DNA of 64,000 nucleotides. It comes from Ideonella sp. (GTDB lineage: Bacteria; Pseudomonadota; Gammaproteobacteria; Burkholderiales; Burkholderiaceae_C). This document shows, piece after piece, positions 36,838 to 45,350 of the stretch. The position numbers and the translations under genes were made by a program. The notes beneath the pieces were generated by a model. It worked only from the letters and a program-made list of their open reading frames with translations. It made no database searches and had not been told where the DNA came from. The stretch's first letter is position 1, and every line of letters begins with the position of its first letter. The stretch is taken from the NCBI GenBank assembly GCA_016721465.1, contig JADKIA010000003.1, positions 682,001 through 746,000 on the forward strand. Direction: 5' to 3'.

Positions 36838-36935
36838 CCCCCGGAGCGCCTGCGGCGCTTCGCCCCGACGGGGGGCGGACGCCAGCGGCCGGCCAGAGCC
36901 GGTTCCGCGGCGTCCACCAGGCAGCCCACTGGGCA
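36838..36935 (+). repeat. Interspersed hairpin-rich intergenic repeat, copy 2
   Basis: Begins CCCCCGGAGCGCCTGCGGCG, then CCCCGACGGGG, and ends AGAGCCGGTTCCGCGGCGTC. Same blocks and orientation as the copy at 24885; it lies in the dehydratase-SDR gap. Confidence 0.85.
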
Positions 36936-36964
36936 GACATTCACGTCACTACACTTGATCCACC

Positions 36965-37723
36965 ATGAACCATTCGTCCAAGATCGCCCTCGTCACCGGA
37001 GCAGGCTCCGGCATCGGCGCGGCCTGCGCCCAAGCCCTGCTGCTCGAAGGCTGGCAAGTCGTCTTCACAGGGCGTCGGGCCGAAGCCCTGCAGGCGGCCA
37101 TCGCCGGCGCGGGCGATGCGGCGCCGCGTGGACATGCCATCGCCGCCGATGTGGGTGACGAGGACTCGGTGGCGGCCTTGTTCGAGCAGGTGCGCCAGCG
37201 CTTCGGCCGGCTCGACCTGCTGTTCAACAACGCGGGGATCTCCTTGCCCGCACAGACCCCAGACGAACTCAGCGCGGCCGACTGGCGCCGCGCGGTGGAC
37301 ACCAACCTGAACGGTGCCTTCTTCTGTCTGTCGCAGGCCTTCAAGCTGATGCGCCACCAGGCGCCGCAGGGTGGGCGCATCATCAACAACGGCTCGATTT
37401 CGGCGCACGTGCCGCGCCCCGGATCGATCGCCTACACCGCGACGAAACACGCCATCTCGGGGCTGACCCGCACCGCGTCGCTGGATGGCCGCAACTTCGA
37501 CATTGCCGTGGGCCAGATCGACATCGGCAACGTCGCCAGCGACATGACGGAGAAGATGGCCAAGGGGGTGCTGCAGGCCGACGGCAGCGTGCGCGCCGAA
37601 GCGCGCATGGACATGTCGGCCGTGGTCGAGACCTTCATGGCGATGGCGCGGCTGCCGCTGTCGGCCAACGTGTTGTTCACCACCGTGATGGCCACCCGCA
37701 TGCCCTTCGTCGGCCGCGGCTGA
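36965..37723 (+). CDS. SDR-family oxidoreductase
   Basis: 252 residues. Nucleotide motif TGAGSGIGAACAQAL, NNAGISLPAQTPDEL, catalytic Ser in GSISAHVPRPGS and Tyr-x3-Lys in AYTATKHAISGL. It lies between the dehydratase and the idonate dehydrogenase-like gene in one unit, with 38 bp before the latter. It probably oxidises a sugar, aldonate or lactone precursor; the exact substrate is unknown. Confidence 0.88.
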   Translation: MNHSSKIALVTGAGSGIGAACAQALLLEGWQVVFTGRRAEALQAAIAGAGDAAPRGHAIAADVGDEDSVAALFEQVRQRFGRLDLLFNNAGISLPAQTPDELSAADWRRAVDTNLNGAFFCLSQAFKLMRHQAPQGGRIINNGSISAHVPRPGSIAYTATKHAISGLTRTASLDGRNFDIAVGQIDIGNVASDMTEKMAKGVLQADGSVRAEARMDMSAVVETFMAMARLPLSANVLFTTVMATRMPFVGRG

Positions 37724-37761
37724 GCGCTGCGCGACAACGCCGTTCCAACAGAGGAACCCCC

Positions 37762-38793
37762 ATGACCATCGCTTGTGTGATCCACGGCGCGCTCGACCTG
37801 CGCATGGAGGTCGAAACGCCCCGGCCCTTGGGCCCCACCGACGTGTTGCTGCGCCTGGGTGCCGGCGGCATCTGCGGCTCCGACCTGCACTACTTCCAGC
37901 ATGGCCGCGTGGGGGCTTTCGTCGTGCGCGAGCCGCTCGTGCCCGGGCACGAGGCCTCGGGGGTCGTGCTGCAGGTGGGCGCGGCCGTGGACCGGGTCAA
38001 ACCGGGCCAGCGTGTGGCGATCAACCCCTCGCACCCCTGCGGTGTCTGCGACTATTGCCGCGCGGGTCGGGGCAACCTGTGCCGCAAGATGTTCTTCCTC
38101 GGCAGTGCCAGCGTGTTTCCGCATGCACAGGGCCTGTTCCGCGAGCAGTTCGTGATGGGCCAGGCGCAGCTCACGCCCATCCGTGAGGCACACATCTCAT
38201 TGGGCGAGCTCGCCTGCGCCGAGCCGCTGTCCATCGGCCTGCACGCCATCACCCGTGCGGGCAGCGTGCTGGGCGAGACGGTGCTGATCACCGGCGGCGG
38301 CACCATCGGCTGCATGAGCGTGATGGCGGCACGGCTGGCTGGCGCGGCCGAAGTGATCGTCTGCGACATCAACGACCGCGCGCTGGAGATGGCCAGGACG
38401 GTGGGTGCCGACCGCGCCATCCGAAGCGATCAGGTCGACCCGGGCTCGCTGGCCGACCTGGCCGACGTCACCATTGAGGCCGCCGGCAACGCCGCCGCGC
38501 TGGCCACCTGCCTGAGCGCCACCCGGCGAGGCGGGCGCATCATCCAGGTGGGTACCTTGCCCGCCGAATTGATGTTTCCGGCCAACAGCCTGATGGCCCG
38601 CGAGCTGGACTACCGCGGCTGCTTCCGCGCCCACCTCGAATTCGATTGGGCCGTGCAAGCGATCCGCACACGCCGCGTCGATGTGAGGCCCTTGATCAGC
38701 GCCCAGCTGCCGTTGGCGGAATCCAAGGCCGCGTTCGAAATGGCGCTGGACCGCACCCGGACGACCAAAGTGCAGGTGGTGCTGGTCGATTGA
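37762..38793 (+). CDS. idnD: Zinc-dependent L-idonate 5-dehydrogenase-like alcohol dehydrogenase
   Basis: 343 residues of the medium-chain dehydrogenase family. The catalytic-zinc Cys is in GICGSDLHYF, with GHEASG supplying His and Glu. The structural zinc Cys residues are in HPCGVCDYCRAGRGNLC. The NAD motif is GGGTIGCMSVMAAR. The pattern fits L-idonate 5-dehydrogenase, which yields 5-ketogluconate, the substrate of a gluconate 5-dehydrogenase such as that at 28145. It has GAGGAA upstream of the ATG. A small hairpin (CTGAAC/GTTCAG) follows the stop at 38815. Confidence 0.86.
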   Translation: MTIACVIHGALDLRMEVETPRPLGPTDVLLRLGAGGICGSDLHYFQHGRVGAFVVREPLVPGHEASGVVLQVGAAVDRVKPGQRVAINPSHPCGVCDYCRAGRGNLCRKMFFLGSASVFPHAQGLFREQFVMGQAQLTPIREAHISLGELACAEPLSIGLHAITRAGSVLGETVLITGGGTIGCMSVMAARLAGAAEVIVCDINDRALEMARTVGADRAIRSDQVDPGSLADLADVTIEAAGNAAALATCLSATRRGGRIIQVGTLPAELMFPANSLMARELDYRGCFRAHLEFDWAVQAIRTRRVDVRPLISAQLPLAESKAAFEMALDRTRTTKVQVVLVD

Positions 38794-39117
38794 ATCGTTG
38801 GGCGCTGAGCCTGTCTGAACGGATGTTCAGCTTGCGGTTTAGGGTGATTTGCGTCAGGCCACGCTGGGAGTTCTTGACATCCGTGACCTGATTTGCAGTT
38901 TTTGGCATTGGTATCACACCGGAGGCCAATTTTGCCGCGTCTGGCGATAGAATAACCATCAGCTTCACAGGATTGAAGGTATTCCGACCGTCCATGGACG
39001 CCAATGGTCATTGCTGTATCGACGGTTGAGCGTACATTCGAAGCTGCATAACACGAGCCCTTGGCGACGGCGATCGGGGCCACAAAGGGGAGTGCCAATG
39101 TTCAAGGTGGACCACCC
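38794..39117. other. 324-bp intergenic region with lower GC, candidate promoter, no gene
   Basis: The start holds a small hairpin (CTGAAC-GGAT-GTTCAG, 38815-38830) that may help end the idnD transcript. TTGACA at 38874-38879 is followed after 17 bases by AGTTTT, a weak sigma-70-like pair directed at the next gene. Base composition is visibly less GC-rich than the flanks, and no good open frame with a ribosome site is present. Confidence 0.5.
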
Positions 39118-39636
39118 ATGCCTGTACGCACTGCAGTTCTTCCTTCCGGCGCACGCATCCGCGTGCCTGAGCACATCCAGCGCATCGACACGCGCAGCAC
39201 CCACGGCTGGCAATTGCGCTATGGCAAGCCGACACTGTTCTTCTCGGACAGCAAGGCCGAGGGCGGCAGCCCGCGTGCGTCACTGAAACTGGCCATTGCG
39301 GACCTGCGCGCTCGGCTGACCTCACTGCAGGCGCCCACCGGGCTGCAGCGCAAGGCCAGTTCCAGCAAGCAGAACGACCTGCCCGCCGGCATCAGCGGTC
39401 CGATCCTGCGCCAGCGCTCGGGGCGCTCGTCGCCGGAATGTCACTTCTCGGTGAACCTGCCCCGCTACGGTGACAAGCCACTGCGCCGCAGCGTGTACAT
39501 CGCCAATCAGAACACCTACTCCAAAGAGCGCTACGAGGAAGCCCTCGCCGCTGCCATCGAGTTGCGCAAGGAGGCCGAGACGGCCTACCAGCAAGCTGCC
39601 ACGGCCGCCAAGCGGCGCGCGGCAGAAAAGCTCTAG
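39118..39636 (+). CDS. Hypothetical protein with an AP2-like C-terminal region
   Basis: 172 residues from the ATG at 39118, which has AAGGTGG seven bases upstream. The first 65 residues are a beta-rich stretch (ARIRVPEHIQRIDTRSTHGW). Residues about 95-150 (GISGPILRQRSGRSSPECHF, then VYIANQNTYSKERYEEALAA) resemble an AP2 DNA-binding domain of three strands and a helix. It ends in a charged, coiled-coil-like helix. AP2-type proteins in bacteria are often linked to mobile elements or homing nucleases. The gene stands alone, with no clear operon partner. The function is not known. Confidence 0.6.
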   Translation: MPVRTAVLPSGARIRVPEHIQRIDTRSTHGWQLRYGKPTLFFSDSKAEGGSPRASLKLAIADLRARLTSLQAPTGLQRKASSSKQNDLPAGISGPILRQRSGRSSPECHFSVNLPRYGDKPLRRSVYIANQNTYSKERYEEALAAAIELRKEAETAYQQAATAAKRRAAEKL

Positions 39637-39639
39637 CGG

Positions 39640-39700
39640 ACCCCCCACTGAGCGCCGCAGGCGGCCCGGCAAAGCCGGGTCCGCGACGGCCGCTTGCTGG
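39640..39700 (+). repeat. Interspersed intergenic repeat, shortened copy
   Basis: A reduced version of the family: CCCCCCACTGAGCGCCGCAGG, with GGCGGCCCGGCAAAGCCGGG and then TCCGCGACGGCCGC. It lies directly after the AP2-like gene. Confidence 0.7.
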
Positions 39701-39867
39701 GTGCTGTTGGGTGCTGTTACTGCGCCGTTGAATGCTCTCTCAGGCGCCGCCTTGGGCGCCGGTGATACACCCCACCGTCCGTGGGCCCGTGAGCCGTCCG
39801 CTAGACTTCGCGCCGGCAGCGCCCCGAGCGCTTTTCAATGTCCGCACGTTCTTCCGGAACCCCTCTC

Positions 39868-40962
39868 ATGCCCGCTCTCACCGACGCCGCGTTGCTCGAC
39901 GCGCTGAAAACCGTTGTCGACCCGAACACGGGCCGTGACCTGGTCACTACCCGGCAGATCAAGAACCTGCGCATCGAGGGCGACGACGTGGCCTTCGAGG
40001 CCGTGCTGGGTTATCCCGCCAAGAGCCAGATTCCGGTGCTGCGCAAGGCGCTCATCGATGCCGCGCGCAAGGTGCCTGGCGTTGGCAATGTCAGCGCCAC
40101 GGTCAGCTCGAAGATCGTCGCGCATGCGGTGCAGCGTGGCGTGCAACTGCTGCCCGGCGTCAAGAACATCATCGCCGTGGCCTCGGGCAAGGGCGGCGTC
40201 GGCAAGAGCACCACCGCGGTCAACCTGGCGCTGGCGCTGGCCGCCGAAGGGGCCACGGTGGGCATGCTCGACGCCGACATCTACGGCCCCAGCCAGCCGA
40301 TGATGCTGGGCGTGAATGGCCGCCCCGAGAGCGTCGACGGCCAGACCATGGAGCCCTTGGTGGGCCATGGCGTGCAGGTCATGTCCATCGGCTTCCTGGT
40401 GGAGCCCGAGCAGGCCATGATCTGGCGTGGCCCGATGGCCACCCAGGCGCTGGATCAGTTGCTGCGCCAGACCAACTGGCACGATGTGGACTACCTCATC
40501 GTCGACATGCCCCCAGGCACCGGAGACATCCAGCTCACCTTGAGCCAGAAGGTGCCCATCACCGGTGCGGTGATCGTCACCACGCCGCAGGACATCGCGC
40601 TGATCGATGCCAAGAAGGGCCTGACCATGTTCGAGAAGGTGGGTGTACCCATCCTCGGTCTGGTGGAGAACATGGCGGTGTATTGCTGCCCCAACTGTGG
40701 CCACACGGAGCACATCTTCGGCGCCGACGGCGGCAAGAAGATGGCCACCGACCACCAGCTCGACTACCTGGGCGCATTGCCCCTGACCATGGCCATTCGC
40801 CAGCAAGCCGATTCGGGCACACCCACCGTGGTGGCCGACCCCGATGGCGAGATTGCCGGCATCTACAAGGCCGTGGCCCGCCAGATCGCGGTGAAGATCG
40901 CCGACAAGTCGAAGGACTTCAGCGCCAAGTTCCCCACCATCACGGTGAGCAAGACGACCTGA
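39868..40962 (+). CDS. apbC: Mrp/ApbC-family iron-sulfur cluster carrier protein
   Basis: 364 residues from the ATG at 39868 (MPALTDAALL); an ATG at 39838 would add ten residues. An N-terminal DUF59/MIP18-like domain (about residues 1-85, VVDPNTGRDLVTTRQIKNLR) precedes the P-loop ATPase domain: Walker A AVASGKGGVGKSTTA, VDMPPGTGDIQLT, and the Cys pair of CPNCG (VYCCPNCGHTEH) that bridges an Fe-S cluster. It delivers [4Fe-4S] clusters to apo-proteins in the cytosol. It ends convergently with ureG. Confidence 0.95.
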   Translation: MPALTDAALLDALKTVVDPNTGRDLVTTRQIKNLRIEGDDVAFEAVLGYPAKSQIPVLRKALIDAARKVPGVGNVSATVSSKIVAHAVQRGVQLLPGVKNIIAVASGKGGVGKSTTAVNLALALAAEGATVGMLDADIYGPSQPMMLGVNGRPESVDGQTMEPLVGHGVQVMSIGFLVEPEQAMIWRGPMATQALDQLLRQTNWHDVDYLIVDMPPGTGDIQLTLSQKVPITGAVIVTTPQDIALIDAKKGLTMFEKVGVPILGLVENMAVYCCPNCGHTEHIFGADGGKKMATDHQLDYLGALPLTMAIRQQADSGTPTVVADPDGEIAGIYKAVARQIAVKIADKSKDFSAKFPTITVSKTT

Positions 40963-40986
40963 TCGTCACTGAGCGCGCGGGCGCTT

Positions 40987-41645
<659 letters not shown>

Positions 41646-41649
<4 letters not shown>

Positions 41650-42380
41650 GAGCGGAACAGTCTCGAGTATTGGGTTTCGTGGCGCGCCGACACGATGGCC
41701 AGCATGGGCGTGAAGGCCTGGCGGGCGCTGTCCGGCAAAGCCATGGCCGCGTCCACCGCGGCGGGAATGGCGTCGCTGAGTTGCTGCAGGATGCGCTGCC
41801 CGGCCGTCTGACCCAAGGGAACGGCCTTGATGGCGGACTGCACCATGTTCTCGGCCCAGCCGAAGGCATGCGCGAGCAGCGCCTCGCGCACCGGTGCGCC
41901 GCTGCGGGCGGCCGCCAGGGCCCAGGCCACCGGCCAGGTGGGGGCCGGTGCCAGCGAGGCCAGCAGTGCGGTGTCGCCGTCGCTGCGCCGCTGGCGCAGC
42001 CACTCCAGCATCGAGCGGCCCATCTGCTCGGTCTGCTGGCGCAGTTCGCTGCTTTCGCGTGTCAGGCGCGTCCAGTCATTCAGCTCGCGGATGCGCTGCC
42101 CGTCGCCTCGACGCCAGGCCGCGATGGCCCGTGCGGCAACGGCCAAGTCGGTCCGAGCCTGGGCCAGCGTGAGTTGATCGCACAACCAGCGTGCCAGATC
42201 CGTCTCGCCATGCACGGCGCCGGTCTCGATGGCCGCTTCCAACCCTTCGGAATAGCTGAAGCCGCCCACCGGCAAGGCCGGTGAGGCGAGCCAGATGAGC
42301 TGCAACAGTTGCGTCGCGGACAGGGACTGCGATGGGCGCCGGATGCGGGCCACGGGACGACGAACGCCTCGCGCGATCAA
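41646..42380 (-). CDS. ureF: Urease accessory protein UreF
   Basis: Up to 244 residues, all helical. UreF landmarks are LLQLIWLASPALPVGGFSYS and the C-terminal VPLGQTAGQRILQQLSDAIP. It recruits UreG to the urease apoprotein and acts as a GTPase-checking subunit. There is no ATG; a TTG at 42380 overlaps the ureC stop (TTGA), and a GTG at 42353 would shorten it by nine residues. The direct overlap with ureC shows there is no ureE between them. Confidence 0.93.
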
Positions 42381-44131
42381 AACAGGAAGTAGCGCTGCGC
42401 CATCGGCAACTCGATGGCCGGCTCGCAAGTGAGCAAAACGCCATCAGCGCGCACGCTGTAGGTCTGCGCATCGATCTCCATGGCCGGCGCATACGCGTTG
42501 TGCACCATGTGCTGCTTGCGCACGCTGCGGTTGCCCTTCACCGCGGCCACGCGCTTGTGCAGGCCCAGTCGATCGCCGATGCCGGCGGCCAGCGCCGCCT
42601 GGCTGACGAAGCTGAGCGAGCCCTGGTGCAGTGCACCGCCGAAGCTGCCGAACATGGGACGGTAGTGCACCGGCTGCGGCGTGGGGATGCTGGCGTTGGG
42701 GTCGCCCATCGCAGCGGCGGCGATGAATCCGCCCTTGAGGATGAGGCTGGGCTTGACACCGAAGAAGGCCGGTTTCCAGAACACCAGGTCGGCCCATTTG
42801 CCCACGGCGATGCTGCCCACTTCATGTGATATGCCGTTGGCCAAAGCGGGATTGATGGTGTACTTGGCGATGTAGCGCTTGACGCGGCTGTTGTCGTTGC
42901 GCTCGCTGTCGGCTGGCAGGCCGCCCGCCGACCCGTCGGCCTTCAAGGCACCGCGCTGCAGCTTCATCTTGTGGGCCGTCTGCCAGGTGCGGATGATGAC
43001 TTCGCCGACCCGGCCCATGGCCTGGCTGTCGCTGCTCATCATGCTGATGGCGCCCAGGTCGTGCAGCACGTCCTCGGCGGCAATGGTCTCGCGGCGGATG
43101 CGGCTTTCGGCAAAGGCCAGGTCCTCGGCGATGTTGGCGTCGAGGTGGTGGCACACCATCAGCATGTCCAGGTGCTCGTCCACCGTGTTGCCGGTGTAGG
43201 GCATCGTGGGGTTGGTGGACGAAGGCAGGAAGTTGGGCTCGCCCACCACGCGCAGGATGTCCGGGGCGTGGCCGCCGCCCGCGCCCTCGGTGTGGAAGGC
43301 GCACAAGGTGCGGCCCTTGGTGGCGGCGATGGTGTTCTCGACGAAGCCCGATTCGTTGAGCGTGTCGCTGTGGATCGAGACCTGGGTGTCGGTTTCCTCG
43401 GCCACGCCCAGGCAGCAATCGATGGCCGCTGGCGTGGTGCCCCAGTCCTCGTGCAGCTTCAGCCCGATGGCGCCGGCCTGCACCTGCTGGTGCAGCGCCT
43501 CGGGCCGGCTGGCGTTGCCCTTGCCGAGGAAGCCCAGGTTCATCGGGAAGGCATCGGCCGCCTGCAGCATGCGCGCCAGGTTTTCGGGGCCGGGCGTGCA
43601 GGTGGTGGCGAAGGTGCCGGTGGCCGGGCCGGTGCCGCCGCCCAGCATGGTGGTGACGCCAGACATCAGCGACTCTTCGATCTGCTGCGGACAAATGAAG
43701 TGGATGTGGCTGTCGACGCCGCCCGCGGTGACGATCATGCCTTCGGCGGCGATCACCTCCGTGCCCGGGCCGATGACGATGTCCACGCCCGGCTGGACGT
43801 CGGGGTTGCCCGCCTTGCCGATGGCGCAAATGCGCTGGCCACGCAGGCCGATGTCGGCCTTGACGATGCCCCAATGGTCGACGATCAGCGCGTTGGTGAT
43901 CACGCAGTCCACTGCGTCAGCGGCGCCTGGCCCATTGCGGCGCTGGCCTTGGCCCATGCCGTCGCGGATGGTCTTGCCGCCGCCGAACTTCACCTCTTCG
44001 CCGTAACCGCCGGCGCGCAGGGTGTAGTCCTGTTCCACTTCGACGAGCAGGGCCGTATCGGCCAGGCGCACGCGATCGCCCACGGTAGGGCCGAACATCT
44101 CGGCGTAGGCGCGTCGTTGGAGGGTGGCCAT
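42377..44131 (-). CDS. ureC: Urease alpha subunit UreC
   Basis: 584 residues from the ATG at 44131 (MATLQRRAYAEMFGPTVGDR). Nickel-site and catalytic residues are visible: HIHF in VDSHIHFICPQ, the carbamylated Lys in GLKLHEDWG, SIHSDTLNESG, and the flap AFHTEGAGGGHAPD. It hydrolyses urea to ammonia and carbamate. An insertion near residue 57 (GQRRNGPGAAD) is slightly longer than usual. The same frame is open upstream through a repeat to an ATG at 44293 that overlaps the ureB stop, which would add 54 atypical residues. Confidence 0.97.
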   Translation of the reverse strand: MATLQRRAYAEMFGPTVGDRVRLADTALLVEVEQDYTLRAGGYGEEVKFGGGKTIRDGMGQGQRRNGPGAADAVDCVITNALIVDHWGIVKADIGLRGQRICAIGKAGNPDVQPGVDIVIGPGTEVIAAEGMIVTAGGVDSHIHFICPQQIEESLMSGVTTMLGGGTGPATGTFATTCTPGPENLARMLQAADAFPMNLGFLGKGNASRPEALHQQVQAGAIGLKLHEDWGTTPAAIDCCLGVAEETDTQVSIHSDTLNESGFVENTIAATKGRTLCAFHTEGAGGGHAPDILRVVGEPNFLPSSTNPTMPYTGNTVDEHLDMLMVCHHLDANIAEDLAFAESRIRRETIAAEDVLHDLGAISMMSSDSQAMGRVGEVIIRTWQTAHKMKLQRGALKADGSAGGLPADSERNDNSRVKRYIAKYTINPALANGISHEVGSIAVGKWADLVFWKPAFFGVKPSLILKGGFIAAAAMGDPNASIPTPQPVHYRPMFGSFGGALHQGSLSFVSQAALAAGIGDRLGLHKRVAAVKGNRSVRKQHMVHNAYAPAMEIDAQTYSVRADGVLLTCEPAIELPMAQRYFLF

Positions 44132-44156
44132 CTCAGTACCGCCCGGCCGTTCCGAA

Positions 44157-44285
44157 GGTACTGAGCGCCCCCTCGGGGGGCAGCGAACGAAGTGAGCGTG
44201 GGGGGTCATTTCATCCCCCAACCGGTCGCCCGAAGGGCAAAGACGAACCCCTGGTGGAGCACAGCGAACGCGGTGAGCGTTGGTG
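44157..44285 (-). repeat. Repeat-bearing ureB-ureC spacer with a duplicated motif
   Basis: GCGCCCCCTCGGGGGGCAGC forms a hairpin, and CAGCGAACG-x-x-GTGAGCG occurs twice (44181 and 44262). The frame through it stays open from ureB to ureC, so it has been inserted, or maintained, without breaking the reading frame. Confidence 0.7.
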
Positions 44286-44289
44286 TCGG

Positions 44290-44595
44290 TCATGGTTTTC
44301 CTTGCACGAGGCCGCGAAAGCCCCAGATCTGACGGTCGCCGGCGTAGTCGACCAGCTCGACCGTGCGCTGCTGCCCAGGCTCGAAGCGCACCGCCGTTCC
44401 GGACGGGATGTTCAGCCGCATGCCTTGGGCGGCCGGGCGCTCGAAGTGCAGGGCCGCATTGGTCTCGGCAAAGTGGTAGTGCGAGCCGACCTGGATCGGA
44501 CGGTCACCCGCGTTCTCCACCACCAAGGTGGTGCATCGGCGGCCCGGGTTGAGGAGCAAGTCGGGGCCATCGGTGAGCAGTTCGCCGGGGATCAT
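44290..44595 (-). CDS. ureB: Urease beta subunit UreB
   Basis: 101 residues from MIPGELLTDG. Family landmarks are LNPGRRCTTLVVENAGDRPI, SHYHFAETNAALHFER and the C-terminal GGDRQIWGFRGLV-like end. It forms the urease core with UreA and UreC. A GTG three codons upstream at 44604 overlaps the stop of the small gene before it (GTGA), so translation may begin there by coupling. No other start is reasonable. Confidence 0.95.
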   Translation of the reverse strand: MIPGELLTDGPDLLLNPGRRCTTLVVENAGDRPIQVGSHYHFAETNAALHFERPAAQGMRLNIPSGTAVRFEPGQQRTVELVDYAGDRQIWGFRGLVQGKP

Positions 44596-44600
44596 GGTGC

Positions 44601-44768
44601 TCACTTCCGGCGCATCAGCCAAACGATGGCGGCCACCACCAAGGCCGCGGCCACAAAGCCCAGGGCGTCGGTGGCATGCCAGTGGCTGCCGCTGCCCAGG
44701 CCGTGGCCTTCGTGGGCCTGGACCCAGGCGGGCAAGGTCCAGGTCAAGACTGCAATGCGATGCTTCAT
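44601..44768 (-). CDS. Small His-rich single-pass membrane protein within the urease operon
   Basis: 55 residues. The N-terminus (MKHRIAVLTWTLPAWVQAHE) looks like a signal or membrane segment. Then comes a short His-rich loop (HEGHGLGSGSHWHATDALG) with five His, and a transmembrane helix (FVAAALVVAAIVWLMRRK). The His loop suggests binding of nickel or another metal, by analogy with the HPGHG motif of HupE/UreJ permeases, but the protein is far too short to be a permease. It lies between ureA and ureB, and its stop overlaps the GTG of ureB. No function is known to me. Confidence 0.7.
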   Translation of the reverse strand: MKHRIAVLTWTLPAWVQAHEGHGLGSGSHWHATDALGFVAAALVVAAIVWLMRRK

Positions 44769-44789
44769 GCTGGTGCTCCGGATTTGGAT

Positions 44790-45092
44790 TCAGGCGATGG
44801 GTTGGTGCACGGTCACCAGTTTGGTGCCGTCCGGGAAGCTGGCCTCGACCTGGATCTCGGGGATCAATTCGGCGATGCCGTCCATCACGTCGCCGCGGCC
44901 GAGCACCGTCTTGCCCTCGCTCATCAATTGCGCCACGGTCTTGCCGTCGCGAGCGCCTTCCATGATGGCGGCGCTGATCAGCGCCACCGCCTCGGGGTAG
45001 TTCAACTTCAGCCCCCGCGATCGGCGGCGCTCGGCCAGCAAGGCAGCCGTGAAGATCAGCAACTTGTCTTTCTCGCGGGGGGTGAGTTCCAT
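44790..45092 (-). CDS. ureA: Urease gamma subunit UreA
   Basis: 100 residues. MELTPREKDKLLIFTAALLA, LKLNYPEAVALISAAIMEGA and the PEIQVEASFPDGTKLVTVHQ end are diagnostic. The ATG at 45092 has GGAG upstream. It is the first gene of the urease operon, with no ureD before it: the bases between here and 45350 hold promoter and leader sequence for two divergent genes, and no protein was recognised there. Confidence 0.96.
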   Translation of the reverse strand: MELTPREKDKLLIFTAALLAERRRSRGLKLNYPEAVALISAAIMEGARDGKTVAQLMSEGKTVLGRGDVMDGIAELIPEIQVEASFPDGTKLVTVHQPIA

Positions 45093-45350
45093 GGCCACTC
45101 CAAGAGCACGAACAGTGCCATGGTGACACAGCCCGGCCACGCCGTTGCCGGCCTCCAGCGCACCCGGTGAAGCGCACCCGGGGCACCACCCGTCCATTGC
45201 AGGCTTCGATGTCAAACGTCAATGCGCGATCGACCTCGGCGCGCATGATCGTAATCGGGAGTGGCGTCCAGGCGCTGCGCCGTTTTCCTGATCAAGGCGC
45301 TTCGCATGGTCTGCTCTGACTCCCTCCGGTCGGATCGATGGAGGTGTGCG

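Noticed and set aside
38794..39117. Attachment site or integration scar beside the AP2-like gene
   Set aside because: No tRNA gene, direct repeat pair or integrase was found; only composition differs from the flanks.
45105..45120. Sigma-54-like element TGGCAC-N5-GTGCT upstream of ureA on the minus strand
   Set aside because: GG and GC have the right spacing, but a start of transcription 12 bases further on would fall at about 45094, leaving no room for the GGAG ribosome site of ureA. It may be chance.
44332..45246. 318-codon minus-strand frame over ureA and ureB
   Set aside because: Only its last part is UreB in the correct frame; the rest is out of frame with ureA and with the 55-residue gene, so the long frame is not one protein.
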